Below, in pieces: positions 22,977-34,192 of a stretch of DNA of 64,000 bases. Source of the stretch: Madurella fahalii (lineage: Eukaryota; Ascomycota; Sordariomycetes; Sordariales); contig CM056880.1 in the NCBI GenBank assembly GCA_029876055.1, positions 1,116,001 to 1,180,000 of the forward strand. Direction: 5' to 3'. The notes under the pieces were generated by a model. The model saw nothing but the letters and a program-made list of their open reading frames with translations. It had not been told where the DNA came from and ran no database searches. Each line of letters begins with the position of its first letter. The first letter of the stretch is position 1. The position numbers were made by a program, and so were the translations under genes.

Positions 22977-25230
22977 TGCTTTTTTCTCAATTTCCTGAAA
23001 TTTGAGAGAGCCAATTGTAGGGCCGTTGCGGCGTGCCGTTGGTGTGGGCAGAGCGAGAAATGGGCGGGGGAAGTGCGAAAGAATCGGTATCGGTTATCTC
23101 CCGCCAAACCTATTTTTAAAAAAACGCTCAACATTCCGTTCCTCACCTTGCGCTGGGTCGGGCGATTGTCCCGACTGAGCATCACCCGAGATTCCCCAAA
23201 CACAAAGTGCGGGGCGAGTCCGGCGACATAGGCGAGGTCAAATTGATTGGATCCCGGCGAAGGACGAGACGCTCTGTCCTCCCGGTCCAGGGATCCATGG
23301 AGGTGGTCAGATGTGACCAAGCCCTGCTAAGACCGATTCTGGTCAAGCCTTGCTAGCCCCTACACACTACCGGCTCCCGCGAACCAGCCCGTCCAGGCTC
23401 CCCTTTCCGCTGCCGAAGAGCGGCGCGCGATAGCGACGATCTTGCCACCGAAGGGGGTTTTATCGCTGCCCCATTGCGATTTTCCATGCCATCCCACTTT
23501 CGAGACATGACATGCAGCTCCAGGGACCCACGATGGGAAAGCCGATCTCTTGCAGTTTTTAGCTTGGGCCGGCCACCCCCCGGAGTTCATGTCACATGAG
23601 GTCCTGCTGCCAAGAAGGAAAAATGCTTTGCTACGTGTCCGGGAGATGCCTAACCAATGAGGAAGATTACCACTCTGCCGGCTCCGTGCCGGGGCTTCAA
23701 GCAGGACTGTAGGCCCAGATGATCACGTCTGTCAGGGACGATGGCTTCTGCCTCGGAATGAATCCGATGAAAGATGATGGGAAACTGCGTCGGGGTTGAA
23801 TTTCTGGGTGCGGTTGCCGCCATGTTTGATGCTTGTGACGAGCGGGCGCCAGCTGCTCCTTCTGAGACGAGAGAGAAAAAGAGAGAGGGAAAATCGGACG
23901 TCGAGGAGATTGCCGAGGGCGACTCCGAGCTGCAGCGTCTCTCCATCCTGCCAGCCCCCTTCCACTCCTGGCGGGTAACCGCAGCGAATGCTTGCTGACC
24001 AGTCGGACCTTTCTGACAGGGTCATTGCTCGCCTGCCCGATGCCGCACATGAAGCAGTTCGGACCGAAAAAATAACGGGTTCCCGATTCCTAAGCCGAGG
24101 TTCACAACGACCGGGACTCGAGCTATCGATACGTTCATCTCCCCGAAGGGACGATACTAATCGTTTACAGGCACTCCCGCAAAAGCGTTGCTTTATTAGT
24201 GACTCTACTTTATCTTTCCAATCCTTATCCGTATGGCGGATTCCGCCTCCGCTCAAACCTAACCGAAAACGTCAAATACACAGTATGCCGTGTTACCGGC
24301 ACCGTCTCTTAGCGACATTTATCCGGCAGCGATTTGGTAAGTTCAGGTAGGCACCGTCCCCATGTACATCGGGTTAGGGGTGTGGAGAGCGGAGAGGAGA
24401 CGGCGGATCTGACACTTTTATCGCATTGTACACCCACTTACACGTCGGTTTGTTGTGCTGTCTCTTAACCGTTAGGTCTCAACAGCGAGGACTCATTCCA
24501 GTGGTGGACAGCCTCAGTTCCAAGTCTCTGACTCCAGATTAGTCAAATAAATGAACATGGGGTACGAGGTCCCATGCGTAGTAAATTCCAAGCCATTCCT
24601 GCCCTCGTCTTCACACATAACCACATAATCGGAAAAGAAGCGTCTCTTCAGGTCATCAGATACGTCTAGTTTAATTGTCAGTCATTGGCGATTAATACAG
24701 AACGGCTCCTTGATTTCCATCTACTTATCTTTCTCTTTTCATATCCTGTTCTCTTTCTTCTTTTATCTTTTTCTTTCACACCCTCTTTTACCTTCTTCAA
24801 TTAGATGCTCAGAAGAAGTTAATAAAACAAGTGACGGAGAGTGAAAAAACACCTTCTACGGTCTGGTAAGACATACTCTTAAGAAATAACCATCCGTATC
24901 GGAAGGCCCAACGCTATAATCGTTCTTATCGCGTCCTGGGATGCACTTGGGGAGCTTACCGCCCCTTTGCAGCATTCAAGAATCAACAAGTGAGATCTGC
25001 CAGTCACTTTGCCTTTAATAGTTATAAATCGTCTTCCTTATTCCTATCACACTGGAAAGACTCTTCAAACACTCCCCACCGCCTCTGACAGGCTCCCTGC
25101 ACGCGTAACAATTCTAAAAAGCTCCAATAAACCAACTGCCTGAAAACCACGGGCCCACCTGTCCCCACACTCCCTTCTTCTCCTGCTAACTCCACTTGTT
25201 GACTCTGTCCGGCATCAGGATATACCCGGA
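22977..25230. other. Intergenic
   Basis: About 2.25 kb with no supported gene. Several frames of 60-174 codons overlap on both strands (for example minus 23732-24256), but their translations are low-complexity Ser/Arg-rich and carry no domain. A pyrimidine-rich tract at about 24715-24795 may be promoter-like or simple sequence. The right end contains the 3' side of the 2EXR gene. Confidence 0.5.
24715..24795 (+). repeat. Polypyrimidine (CT-rich) tract
   Basis: About 80 bases consist almost only of T and C on the plus strand. CT-rich tracts are common in fungal promoters and leaders, but no gene start follows within a few hundred bases on this strand. Confidence 0.6.
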
Positions 25231-26411
25231 TCATTGCAATTGACAAGTGCTTTGCCTAATCCATAGCGCGGAGTGCGAGGCAGGATAGCCATGTAATAGT
25301 TCATCCCCCGACCATATCGGTCTCTCTCCGTCAATTCCTTGTTCTACCTTCGAAATCCCGGGAATGTACCATTCCCAATTCGGGTAGGATGAGATCTGCT
25401 TTCCCTCGTCCAGAAACCGATACATCGCAACTCCTTTCACATGACAGAATCTGAGCTGGCGTCGACCGTCGAAGGCGTATTGCCAGGAATGCCAAAGCTC
25501 GAACAGGCTGTGCGTGTCGGGAAGTGAGTCGAATGGGTTGAGATTGTGGGCATCGCTCTGCATGGTGGACGCGTCCCCAGGGGCCAGCCCAGTGGCAAAA
25601 GAGGTGTACTGGCCCCTGTATGGATGCGACGGGTCATTCCCAGAAAAGCGGCGCATGCGGGCCGAATATGACGCCTCCAACAGGGCCATTTCTGCCGAGC
25701 TCCAAAGCCTGAATACACGATAGGGCATATGTTTGACTGCTCCCCAGCTCCAATTTTCCCTCGCGATGGCGCTCACCAAATCTGTTTCGACGAAGCGGTT
25801 CACTTCGTCTCCGAAGAGCTCCGGCGAGAGCGGTAGGACCATGATCGTTTCACGGACGTCATCGAAACGGGCCACAGTTCCCCGGTTCTGACCGAGCGGC
25901 TCCAACAGACCCATCCAGATTGATGCTGGGAACATCACCCGCTCAGCGCCCGACAGCACACCGAAGTATACCTGGTGTCTCACCCCCGTGGGAGATCGAA
26001 ATCCGGTTGTGGTGAGGAAAATGTCGTTGTCGAGGTGGATATGGCAGCGAGACGCGCCTGGCACAGTACAAGACTTTGTTAGCGGAGTATCCCGATTCGC
26101 ACGCGCAAGCCCTGGAACCTACGGCACTCCACTGGTATGCGTGAATTCTGAAGTCGGCATTCTTGATAGTAGCGTAGGACTACATCTCGACTCTCCCGGC
26201 ACGTCTGTACCAAGATTTTCACCGCGTCTTCGTGGCAATCCTCATGCCAACATTCAACGCTCGCGTCTGCGCAAATCACCCTCGGCTGTTGTAAGTCGGC
26301 GAGCGCAGCTTCCCATATTTCGAGCCGGAGTTCTTTGGGTAGCCTGGGGAAAACGGTGAACTGGGCGGCCGGACGGATGGGTAGTTCCGCATCCTCCCTA
26401 TGGCTCGCCAT
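25231..26411 (-). CDS. 2EXR-domain protein
   Basis: Exons 26123-26411 and 25231-26057 (65-nt intron, GTAGGT donor, CGCTAAC branch site, CAG acceptor) give 371 residues. The N-terminus after MASHREDAELP reads FTVFPRLPKELRLEIWEAAL, the hallmark of the fungal 2EXR domain, named for paired Glu-x-Arg motifs. This is followed by PRVICAD and an ILVQTCRESRDVVLRYY helix. The splice joins PVECR to ASRCHIHLDNDIF. The rest is typical of 2EXR proteins: long, acidic and aromatic, with no catalytic motif. Function of the family is unknown; 2EXR proteins are often numerous and sit in variable regions. The ATG at 26411 is preferred because the family usually starts shortly before this motif. Confidence 0.8.
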
Positions 26412-27163
26412 TCTTGCACCAATTCGGAGATACAGCCGTGGGATTAGGGAACGCGGAACCGGGAACCGGGAAGGGGGACGGGTGACGGATGGATATGTAG
26501 GAACCTTTGTTTGCTTAGTTGAATGCTGGTGGCAAGGCGGGGTGGTGATGAGAAAGATATTGATTGTTGTAGAAAATGACGGTTCCTTTGGTAACGGAAG
26601 CAGGCGGAAATTCAAGAACTGGGGCGGACGGACGGATGTTTTGACCACGCGCTGCCTGCTGAACGAGACTTCCAAAACCATATGTAACTAAAGTTACCAC
26701 GAGCCAGGACCTGGCACGGCGGGCCTTGTAAGATGAGGAAGGTACCGTATGTACATTGAACTTGGAGACCGCCTTCCCCGGCTACAACTGCTCTACGCTG
26801 CTAAGGTTCAAGTTAGGGTTCAGTTTACTTGTAAGAAATTAACTTGGATAAGTTGAAAGCCGTCTATACGGGTTGAAAGAAAGGTGCTCTTCTTTTATGT
26901 CACAATGGTTTGGAGAAATTCTTGGAGAATACGCCTGCATCACTCTGGCAGGTAGATGTCGTTTCTCATGTGCACACTTTGATGTGGGACTGTACGAAAT
27001 GTAGTTTTACGAGTTGAGCAGTCAGCGCTTCTATTTAACGCTAATTGATTAGAGTCAGTCCTTACTGGCGCAGAAAAAAAAAAAAAACCAAAAAAACAAA
27101 GTGATATCAAATCCTAACCACAAAGTCGGACCCGAACACCGCAGCCAAGTCTATGGTTTTGCT
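26412..27163. other. Intergenic
   Basis: About 750 bases between the 2EXR gene promoter and the 3' end of the carrier gene. It contains an A-rich run at 27074-27102 and AT-rich sequence, and no gene. Confidence 0.5.
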
Positions 27164-28795
27164 CTAATTCAACAGAATATCGTATCCATCCCGGTTGATC
27201 CGCACCTGATCGCCACCGAAACCGTACTTTCGCCTGACCAACTCAAATATTATTAGCCCGGCACTCGTGCTAGGCACCTGTCGTATTGTATTCCACCAGA
27301 AACCGCGGTACAACCACTGACGCATGCCGAGATTCGCTGCCTTGGCCTCGGCGACACACTCCGCCCAGGTGATCCGGTACGCGTCGCGGTACGCCCTGAA
27401 CATATGCCATCTTCGCGCCGACCATTCCTGAGCGTCTGCTGTCCTAGCATCCCGGCTAAATTTCCGTGCCTGTGCATCGAGACTTTCCAGCCGCTCCCAG
27501 TGCTCAGCCTGTACATGCGACAGCGGATGCAAGACGACCTGCTGCGCGAACGAGGCTCCCATGCCGGCGAGCAGCAGGAAAGCCGGCTCGATGGCGTAAT
27601 GCGGGCGGATGACCGTCGGAAACCTCGGCGTCTCCTCCAAACCTTCTAGCCGCCTGTCCGCTGGCGCCGGCCGCTTCCGCGACAGAAGCAATATGGTGTC
27701 CTCGTTGAGCGCACCGTAATACCATGTCACAAAGCTGTAATACCCTTGCGCCTTGAGGTACTCAAAGACGCTGAAGAAGACGGCACTGCCCATGCTGTCC
27801 TTGGCAAAGGACAGTCCCCACCCGGCAAAGATGCCCCTCAGCCCAATCTCCCTCAACTTGGCCGCGCTAAACGCCCACATGCTCTTGGGCCTCTCCAACC
27901 CGGCCGCACCATTCGTCGCACTCCCAGCAGCGGCAACCGCACCAGCCCCGGCCCCGGCCCCGGCCCCGGCCCCGGCACCAGCGGGATTCCCGCTCCTCCG
28001 CATGCCCGCCGCGCTGCCGCCGAGGAAGTCGTACCTGGCCTGCACGGCGTCGAGGGGCGCGGCGACGACGCTCTGGATGGCGCCCGCGACGAAGCCGGCC
28101 GCGAAGGTCTGGCCCGGCGCCGGCGGTGGGTATACGCGCTTGCTCGCCAGCCCGCTCTCCGGGTGCAGCCGCGCCAGCACCTGCAGGTAGCTCGTGTACA
28201 GCACCGCGCCCACCCCGACGTTGGCCACCAGCGGCGGCAGCACCTGGTCCGGCACCACCCGCCACCCGTAGCGCCGCACCGCCGACGCCAGCACCCCCGG
28301 CGTCGTGGCCCGGAGCCGCGCGCGCAGCCACCGCCGCCACGTCGGGCTGCTCTTCCGTGTCCCCGCTGTGGTGGTTGTTGCTGTTGCTGTTGCTGTTGTG
28401 TGAGTGGGAGTGGGGCTTAACCTTGAACAACCCGCTAGTCCCCCCGGCGGGTTGAGGGATGATGCGGCTGAGAGGCGGGCCGCCCGCCGCTGCTCGAGTT
28501 CCTGCTCCTGCAGGGCGCGCGCGTAGGCGAGGTAGTCGACGCGCGTGCGGAAGAAAGCCTTGACGGGGGCGCGGAAGTAGAAGGCGACTGCTTGCGAGGT
28601 GAGGGCGCGCACGCCGGCGGCCGAGGCGCCGGTTGCGGCGTTGCTGGCTGGGGGTTTGGCGGGTGGGTCGTCTGGTAGCGCCGGGAGGACGCCGGGATAT
28701 AATCCCGGGTAGGGGATAGCTGCGGTGGAGGTCGTGGCGGGTTGGGAGGAAGAGGAAGGGCCGTCACCTGGGGAATCGGGGGTGGGGTGCGGCAT
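27164..28795 (-). CDS. Mitochondrial carrier-like protein
   Basis: A single exon of 543 residues with an ATG at 28795. The first 110 residues are Pro/Ala/Ser/Thr-rich. Carrier-type features follow: a PLDAVQARYDF segment matching the P-x-D/E-x-x-K/R signature, FAAGFVAGAIQSVVAAPLD as the odd-numbered helix before it, LREIGLRGIFAGWGLSFAKDSMGSAVFFSVFEYLK, and a third repeat with LAGMGASFAQQVVLHPLSHVQ, QWLYRGFWWNTIRQVPSTSAG and LIIFELVRRKYG. The signatures are degenerate and inserts of low complexity (Thr runs, a Gly-Ala run) make it longer than the usual 300 residues. It probably resides in a mitochondrial or other organellar membrane; the substrate is unknown. No intron is needed. Confidence 0.7.
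   Translation of the reverse strand: MPHPTPDSPGDGPSSSSQPATTSTAAIPYPGLYPGVLPALPDDPPAKPPASNAATGASAAGVRALTSQAVAFYFRAPVKAFFRTRVDYLAYARALQEQELEQRRAARLSAASSLNPPGGLAGCSRLSPTPTHTTATATATTTTAGTRKSSPTWRRWLRARLRATTPGVLASAVRRYGWRVVPDQVLPPLVANVGVGAVLYTSYLQVLARLHPESGLASKRVYPPPAPGQTFAAGFVAGAIQSVVAAPLDAVQARYDFLGGSAAGMRRSGNPAGAGAGAGAGAGAGAVAAAGSATNGAAGLERPKSMWAFSAAKLREIGLRGIFAGWGLSFAKDSMGSAVFFSVFEYLKAQGYYSFVTWYYGALNEDTILLLSRKRPAPADRRLEGLEETPRFPTVIRPHYAIEPAFLLLAGMGASFAQQVVLHPLSHVQAEHWERLESLDAQARKFSRDARTADAQEWSARRWHMFRAYRDAYRITWAECVAEAKAANLGMRQWLYRGFWWNTIRQVPSTSAGLIIFELVRRKYGFGGDQVRINRDGYDILLN
27945..27974 (+). repeat. Hexanucleotide repeat (GCCCCG)5 in coding sequence
   Basis: Five perfect GCCCCG units on the plus strand, read as GGGGC-type units by the carrier gene on the minus strand, encode an alternating Gly-Ala stretch. 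Such tracts readily change copy number and keep frame because six is a multiple of three. Confidence 0.9.
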
Positions 28796-29809
28796 GGTGG
28801 GGTGACATGTTTTTCTTCCTTGTTATATTCTCAATTCGGATGCGGACGTTTTGAATTGGTGAAAAAGCTGGCTCGGCGGTGGTGTTTGTGTTCGGCCGAG
28901 ATGTGTTGGTCCGGTGAACCATGAAGCTGAAAAAAGAGGCTTTTCCGGCAGGCAGCTGATCCTTTGCGCCGGAATTATCCGATGTGGGCCGGCACAGCCC
29001 AGCTGACTGGTTGGTCTGCAGCTGCCAATCGTCTGATAAAGTCAGCGGGCCTCAGCAAGGAATTGTGTTCGGGTTGTGACTATTAGGCCTCTTTTTTTTT
29101 TTTTTCTGTTGGTCTTTGGTTCTTGGTTTACACGTGGCATGGAAAGCGGGCAGCTTCGGAATGCTAGTTTCTCGGCGACAGATCTGCCGGACCGGCAGTT
29201 AACCTGGGGTTAGGGTTCTGAATACTTACCAAACCCCTGCCCATAGGAATCTGGATTGGGCGTGCTAGCTTCCCACAGCACACCAGGCAGTCGCGGATAA
29301 CGGGTCATCCACCCAACTGGATCTTGCAGCCGACCATCTGGACCAAATGGGGATTAGGGCATGAGGAGCGCCCCCCAGAGGCATCTGGACGGCCCGCGCC
29401 GTATACGCTCTCGATCACAAGCTCCGTCTGCCCTACACGATTGGCGGACAGAGTGAGCTTAATGTAACGTTGAGATTGGACCTGGACACCGAACGGCCAT
29501 GCGGGGCTTTGCTGGTTTGCATAACGACCCGCCACATCTGCTCGGCTCCCAATCTCATGCCCCCTGACTGAGCGAACGTGATTCGCCCGCTCCTGTGCAG
29601 CAGCGGCAGATCCACGGCCATTCAAGCAGGCCATGTGCATCCTTCATTCATGGTCTTCGGAAACCATCTTCTGGAATAGGAACTGGTCTCCGTCCAAAGC
29701 AACGGCGTTGAGCGGCGATGATTGAGTACAAGATGTCTGCTGTCCCCCCTCGGAGATGGGGTTCTCGACGTGGGCTGCTGCGGCTTCCCTAGCGGACGAG
29801 TAATCCACG
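28796..29809. other. Intergenic, divergent promoter region
   Basis: About 1 kb between the carrier gene (-) and the NLP gene (+). It has a run of T at 29091-29105 and no supported gene. Open frames at 29305-29640 (-) and 29644-29967 (-) lack domains, and the latter overlaps the NLP gene. Confidence 0.5.
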
Positions 29810-30707
29810 ATGAGACTCACCTTTGCGCCGCTGGTGTTGGCTGGGCCGACGGTCCTTGGGGCGCCGCTCTCACGTCTCCTCCAGCGCGCTGCAACCCCGC
29901 CCGCCGCCCTCCCACAACGCGCCACGGCCAACGATCTGCGCTGGCAGCCCGCGTTGGACTTTGACAAAGATGGATGTTACAACGTGCCCGCCATTGACGC
30001 CCAGGGCAACATTGTAGAGGGCCTCCCGCACCAGTTCACTGGTCTGAGCAGCGACTGCCGCGACGCCTCTGACCTAGACAACAACAATGTCTACTCCCGG
30101 CAGCGCTGCAACAACGGCTGGTGCGTCTACTTGTACGGCTACTACTTTGAAAAAGACGTGGCCATACCAAACTTCATCGACACGGGTCACACCCATGACT
30201 GGGAGCACAGTACGTACCTAAATTCAAGGTGTATCTGCAAGGCGTCTGCTCCGGAACCCTTCCAGGCATTTCTCGCAAGTGGAAGCACGTAACTGACATT
30301 GCCTGGCAGTCGCCGTCTGGGTGAGCGACGCCACGGGGAGAGCTGAGTACGTCAGCGCGTCGCAGCACGGCAACTACGAGATCCGCACGGCAAGCGACGT
30401 GCGCTGGGATGGCGACCATCCAAAGATGGTTTACCACAAGGACGGCGCGAGCACGCACTGTTTCCGGTTCGCGAGCGAGGCGGACGAGGTGATTGAGAAC
30501 CACAAGGGGGTGTGGTTCAGGGGCTCGCTCGTGTCGTACAACGGCTTCCCGTCGACGGCGCTGAGGGATCAGTTGTTCGCGCACGACTTTGGCAAGGCCA
30601 CGATTGACTTCAAGGATTCGACGTTTGCGGGGTCCATTGGGAGGGCGAAGCACAGCTCAATTACGTTTGACGTGAATCTGGATGTTGGATCGCCCGGAAC
30701 GCCTTGA
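29810..30707 (+). CDS. NPP1/NLP-type secreted protein (necrosis-inducing-like family)
   Basis: Exons 29810-30209 and 30310-30707 (100-nt intron, phase 1) give 265 residues, within the family's usual size. The N-terminus is a hydrophobic signal peptide ending near ALG/APL. The NPP1 hallmarks are present: a first Cys in GCYN, a second Cys in SDCRD, an extra Cys pair in the next segment, and the heptapeptide region just before the intron, which reads GHTHDWE. In the well-studied members the third position of the heptapeptide is Arg, so Thr is a substitution in a functionally sensitive loop. Four or more cysteines suggest a type 2-like member. Family members act outside the cell on plant membranes or are non-toxic paralogues with roles in fungal growth. 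Activity of this one cannot be judged from sequence. Confidence 0.85.
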
Positions 30708-30912
30708 AAGTGGTATGATTTGAATCCTTAACCATGTGTCTCATGCGGATTTATCTCAGTGCTCCAATATACACACCTAAACGAACTGTCTAACCTAGAA
30801 TTGAAGCGAATATCATGTTCTCCACCCACCGAGTTTTCCCATATAAGAAGGCCGAGACATTAAACGCAGGCGAGCCAGAGAGGTATCAGTTCTCAACCGT
30901 GACTTGAAGGTC

Positions 30913-32223
30913 CTATGACCTTCCTGCGCGTGTCGAGCCGCTCACCACAGTTTCCCCCCGCCGTCGTCTATCTCTTTCCCCCCCGTAGTCCACTCGTGAG
31001 CGAGCACCAGTGCTGTGTCGTTTATGCCGTTGCTGGAGGGGCGTAGCACGTTGCTTGGTCTGATCTTCGATAACTTCCTGCTTGTTACCCTCATCGGCAA
31101 CATCACCATCTCCGTCCGCCTCGATTGCTCCTTGCCTCGTCCCTAAGACCCTTGGTTCGCCCAGCTTGGGCGGTGCTTCTGCCAGTCCAATCACCGACAT
31201 GGCCCAATCAAACCACCCCGGATTTGGCGGCACGAAACGGCCAATGTCCTGAAGGTAGTGCCGCTGATCTTCCGGTAGGTTCAGCCAGACAAACTCCCGG
31301 TTGTTGTTGATGCGGCCTTCCATCACAAAGTCCCCGATCTCTTCCGGGATCTTGAGCGCCTCAAAGATGAGAACGGGCTGGTAGGCGGGGATTAGGAGGT
31401 GCAGTTTGGTAGGCCGGATAGGCCGCCCGTCTCTTTGTGCCTGCTGTTCTTTCCTCTGGATGCGCCGCCTTGCAGCCAGCATGAAGACAAAAGCCGTGTC
31501 GATTTGGTTTGTGTAACCGCAGAATTCTGGGCCGATCATCTCCTTCTCTAATAGGCGGTAAAATCCCGGATACCAGTCATTGTCGGGGTGGTAGACGAAA
31601 AACCAGTGGTCGTGGGAGGGATCGAGGGAAGTCTGTGTGATTCTCTCGCGTATCATATCGTAGACGTACTGCGGGAAGTCTTTTTGCGCGATGAGAGCCG
31701 TCTGGGCCGCGAGGCTCGCTGCCATGTCTTTGAGGCGCGCGTCGATGAGCTGGAGGACCTGAACTCCCTGGTAGGCTACGACAACGTTGGCGGCAATCCC
31801 GGCCGTCATGGCGATCGAGTTGAACGAGGCAAAGATCCTTGCTGAGTCGGCGAATGATCTGCCCATCACCTGCATGGACGGGATGAATGCTCCGACCTTT
31901 GCTGCCGCCTTGCTCACGCTGTCGACAACAACCCCCACGTTATCGACGACAGCGCCGACATCATTCATCACCTTCCCAATCGCGTAAGTGCCGGCCCCGG
32001 CCTGAATTGTCTGCACGAGAGGCTTGAGCTCCTCCACGGCCTTCCTCAGCTTTTTGTCGCGGGAAGCCAACTTGATCACCGTCACTGCCTGCCGTAGTTT
32101 GTCCATGGTGAGTGGTCGGAGTGACGGGAATGTTTTGTGAAGAGATGTTGCGTAATTTGCTGTGCGCGTAGTGGTGGTTGTCGGGAGCGGTCGGAGATGT
32201 AACATGAAAAGACGGTCAGACAT
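30913..32223 (-). CDS. Hypothetical Val/Gly-rich, probably membrane-associated protein
   Basis: A single exon of 436 residues. The 39 residues before the second plausible start (MDKLRQAV, ATG at 32106) are rich in Arg, Thr and Ser with few acidic residues, so they could be a mitochondrial presequence or simply leader. The next block repeats a heptad-like pattern (NDVGAVVDNVGVVVDSVSKA), then ARIFASFNSIAMTAGIAANVVVAYQGVQVL, which is hydrophobic enough for a membrane segment. The middle part is more globular (DFPQYVYDMIRERI, PSHDHWFFVYHPDNDW). The C-terminal 80 residues are charged and disordered. I do not recognise a named family. It is convergent with the NLP gene, 205 bases apart. Confidence 0.6.
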   Translation of the reverse strand: MSDRLFMLHLRPLPTTTTTRTANYATSLHKTFPSLRPLTMDKLRQAVTVIKLASRDKKLRKAVEELKPLVQTIQAGAGTYAIGKVMNDVGAVVDNVGVVVDSVSKAAAKVGAFIPSMQVMGRSFADSARIFASFNSIAMTAGIAANVVVAYQGVQVLQLIDARLKDMAASLAAQTALIAQKDFPQYVYDMIRERITQTSLDPSHDHWFFVYHPDNDWYPGFYRLLEKEMIGPEFCGYTNQIDTAFVFMLAARRRIQRKEQQAQRDGRPIRPTKLHLLIPAYQPVLIFEALKIPEEIGDFVMEGRINNNREFVWLNLPEDQRHYLQDIGRFVPPNPGWFDWAMSVIGLAEAPPKLGEPRVLGTRQGAIEADGDGDVADEGNKQEVIEDQTKQRATPLQQRHKRHSTGARSRVDYGGERDRRRRGETVVSGSTRAGRS

Positions 32224-34192
32224 CCCCTCCGCAAAGCTTGTTGGGCTTTAATGCTGACTATTTCATCCCAGATCGGGCTGCTTGTTGTCGGCTCATTCGT
32301 TGTCATCTCCCTGCTGGTGGAGACCAACAGCATCTCGCTGATTGGCCCGATCTGGCGCAGGGCGGACATCTTTCGTGTCGCGACCCAAAGCCAATCGAGT
32401 GGTACCGTGATGTGCGTTTGCCGAATAAAATCAGCACATGATGTCAAAGCGAAGCTCCATTCAATAAGATATCAGGCGTACTCACTGACGAAACACATAT
32501 CTCTCTAACCGATAAATGAGATAAGGATGGACGGAGCGGCAGAGCTCAGTACGCTCCATACCCTATACAGCACCAGGCTCAGCTGCCAGGACAGGCGACG
32601 CAAACAGACGCTAACAGCGGGTAAGCGAATGAGAGATACTTTGAAGAGGCCACATGAGCTAGCACTAGCCGCGTTTCGCGTGCTTGCTTCCATCGCTAAG
32701 AATCTGGTTTACCGTGTCGATAGTTTGGGTACTGATGAAGAAACTGAGAACCATGTGAGTAACCTCAGCTGGTACTTGCGCTGGACACCACCTTGTAAAG
32801 CGGCCAAGACAAAATGCAGGAATCTTGCGGGTCCTGGGACTCATATTCCATGGCCAAGGACAACCCGCAGGGAAGAACGCGAGCAGGCAACATTCCGTCT
32901 AATTGGGGGACGATCAAGTACTTTGTGGATTTTCCATTAATACGTCCCGATAGGACGGAACAAAACACCTGATCTCCCATTTGGCAATATAAGAGTCAAG
33001 AAAATCGGTACACGCGTTGGCATGATGACTGGATAAGGCCAACGCAGTCCTGCAACTTGAACCTTAAGGTAACACATGGCATTGCCATTGCGTGCGGATG
33101 TTGAAATCACTCTCATATTAGTAGTGGCGAATCGACGGACCAAAACTTTGCAAATTGATGGGTGTGGGCACTCAGGTGTAGATAATTACTACACGAGTAC
33201 CAAGGACGAATCCCACTGATTCCAGAGTCAAAGAAAAGATATTCAGAGATTGCGGCAACAGCCGATTTGATTTGGTGCGAGCGTCCCTCCTGGTTTCTGG
33301 ACGCCAACCCGGGCACTAGATTGGCCTGTACAGTAGGTACCATTTCTGTTAATTGGCCCTGGTGCATCAGTTTCTGTAGCTAAATTGCATATGCGACCAG
33401 CCTAAACTTCAAGCTGGTGCAAGTTCTGAGTAGGAAAAGGTAAAAGACGTACCAAACGGCACGCTCATGGCTACCGTCCATTAAATCAGTTTAGACACTT
33501 CGTAGCAGAAGCGGTAGGAACCGCGAGAACTGGAAAATTGGCGATGAAGCTGGGTGTTGTGGGAGGTAATGACATAAAGATGTTACTGTGCAAGCAGTCT
33601 TTTCGTATCTGCCAGTTGGCTTTAGACACACATCTAATCGAGGTATGTGGCTTCATGAGAGAGCGTAGCTGAATACGCAGAATTCCTTCAGGAGAGTTCA
33701 CAGAACTGGCAACGGGCAGCCCATCGTGGGAGGCAGGTATCTCCTTCCACGACCCACGCCAACCCCGGGCCTCAACCTTAGTCACTCTGGATGGTTCTTC
33801 CGCCATCGTCAAGAACAACTGGCCGGTTTTCCCCGACGATACCGGCGAGCTAGGAACTGGTTCTGGCTTTGTCGAGGACGATGAAGCGGCCGGAGCACTC
33901 TGTTAGGTTATAGAGCGTGTGGAACAGTCACCTTATGGCGAACAGAAGTCTACAGCGTACGGGATCGTCAAATATATTCAAATATACGTCTGTCCACACA
34001 TGCCAACTAAATTCATCCTGATAGCGAGCAAGACAATGGAGATTTGCGGAGAGACGTCTGCACATTCTTCGGACATATGATCGGTTGGTCCGCTCTAGGG
34101 GGCTGCCGACGAAACTGTCTCAGAGACGGACCTGCGTGTTGCAAGCTTAAGGAGCGAAGCGCGTTAGATTGCGGAATGCTGTGCTCATGAGG
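32224..34192. other. Intergenic with possible gene fragment
   Basis: About 2 kb without an intact gene. Frames at 32527-32940 (+) and 33113-33367 (-) have no recognisable content. A fragment near 33486-33930 (-) is listed separately. Confidence 0.45.
33486..33930 (-). pseudogene. Unidentified gene fragment
   Basis: A minus-strand frame carries a Ser/Pro-rich linker followed by QLFLTMAEEPSRVTKVEARG, then WRGSWKEIPAS and SPEGILRIQL. This spacing of aromatic and small residues recalls one blade of a lectin-type beta-propeller, but only one unit is present and there is no start or signal peptide. It may be a broken gene or chance. Confidence 0.2.

Noticed and set aside
23732..24256. 174-codon minus-strand frame in the 23-25 kb gap
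   Set aside because: No domain, overlapping open frames on the other strand and no splice partner.
27945..27974. GGGGCC-type hexanucleotide repeat as a functional element
   Set aside because: Only five units, inside a coding Gly-Ala stretch; the likeness to known repeat expansions is coincidental.
28376..28431. A possible intron in the carrier gene (GTTAAG...CACAG)
   Set aside because: Its length of 56 is not a multiple of three and downstream carrier motifs continue in the unspliced frame, so the stretch is coding low-complexity sequence.
32527..32940. 137-codon plus-strand frame
   Set aside because: Basic, low-information translation and no family resemblance; upstream and downstream contexts show no splice sites that extend it.
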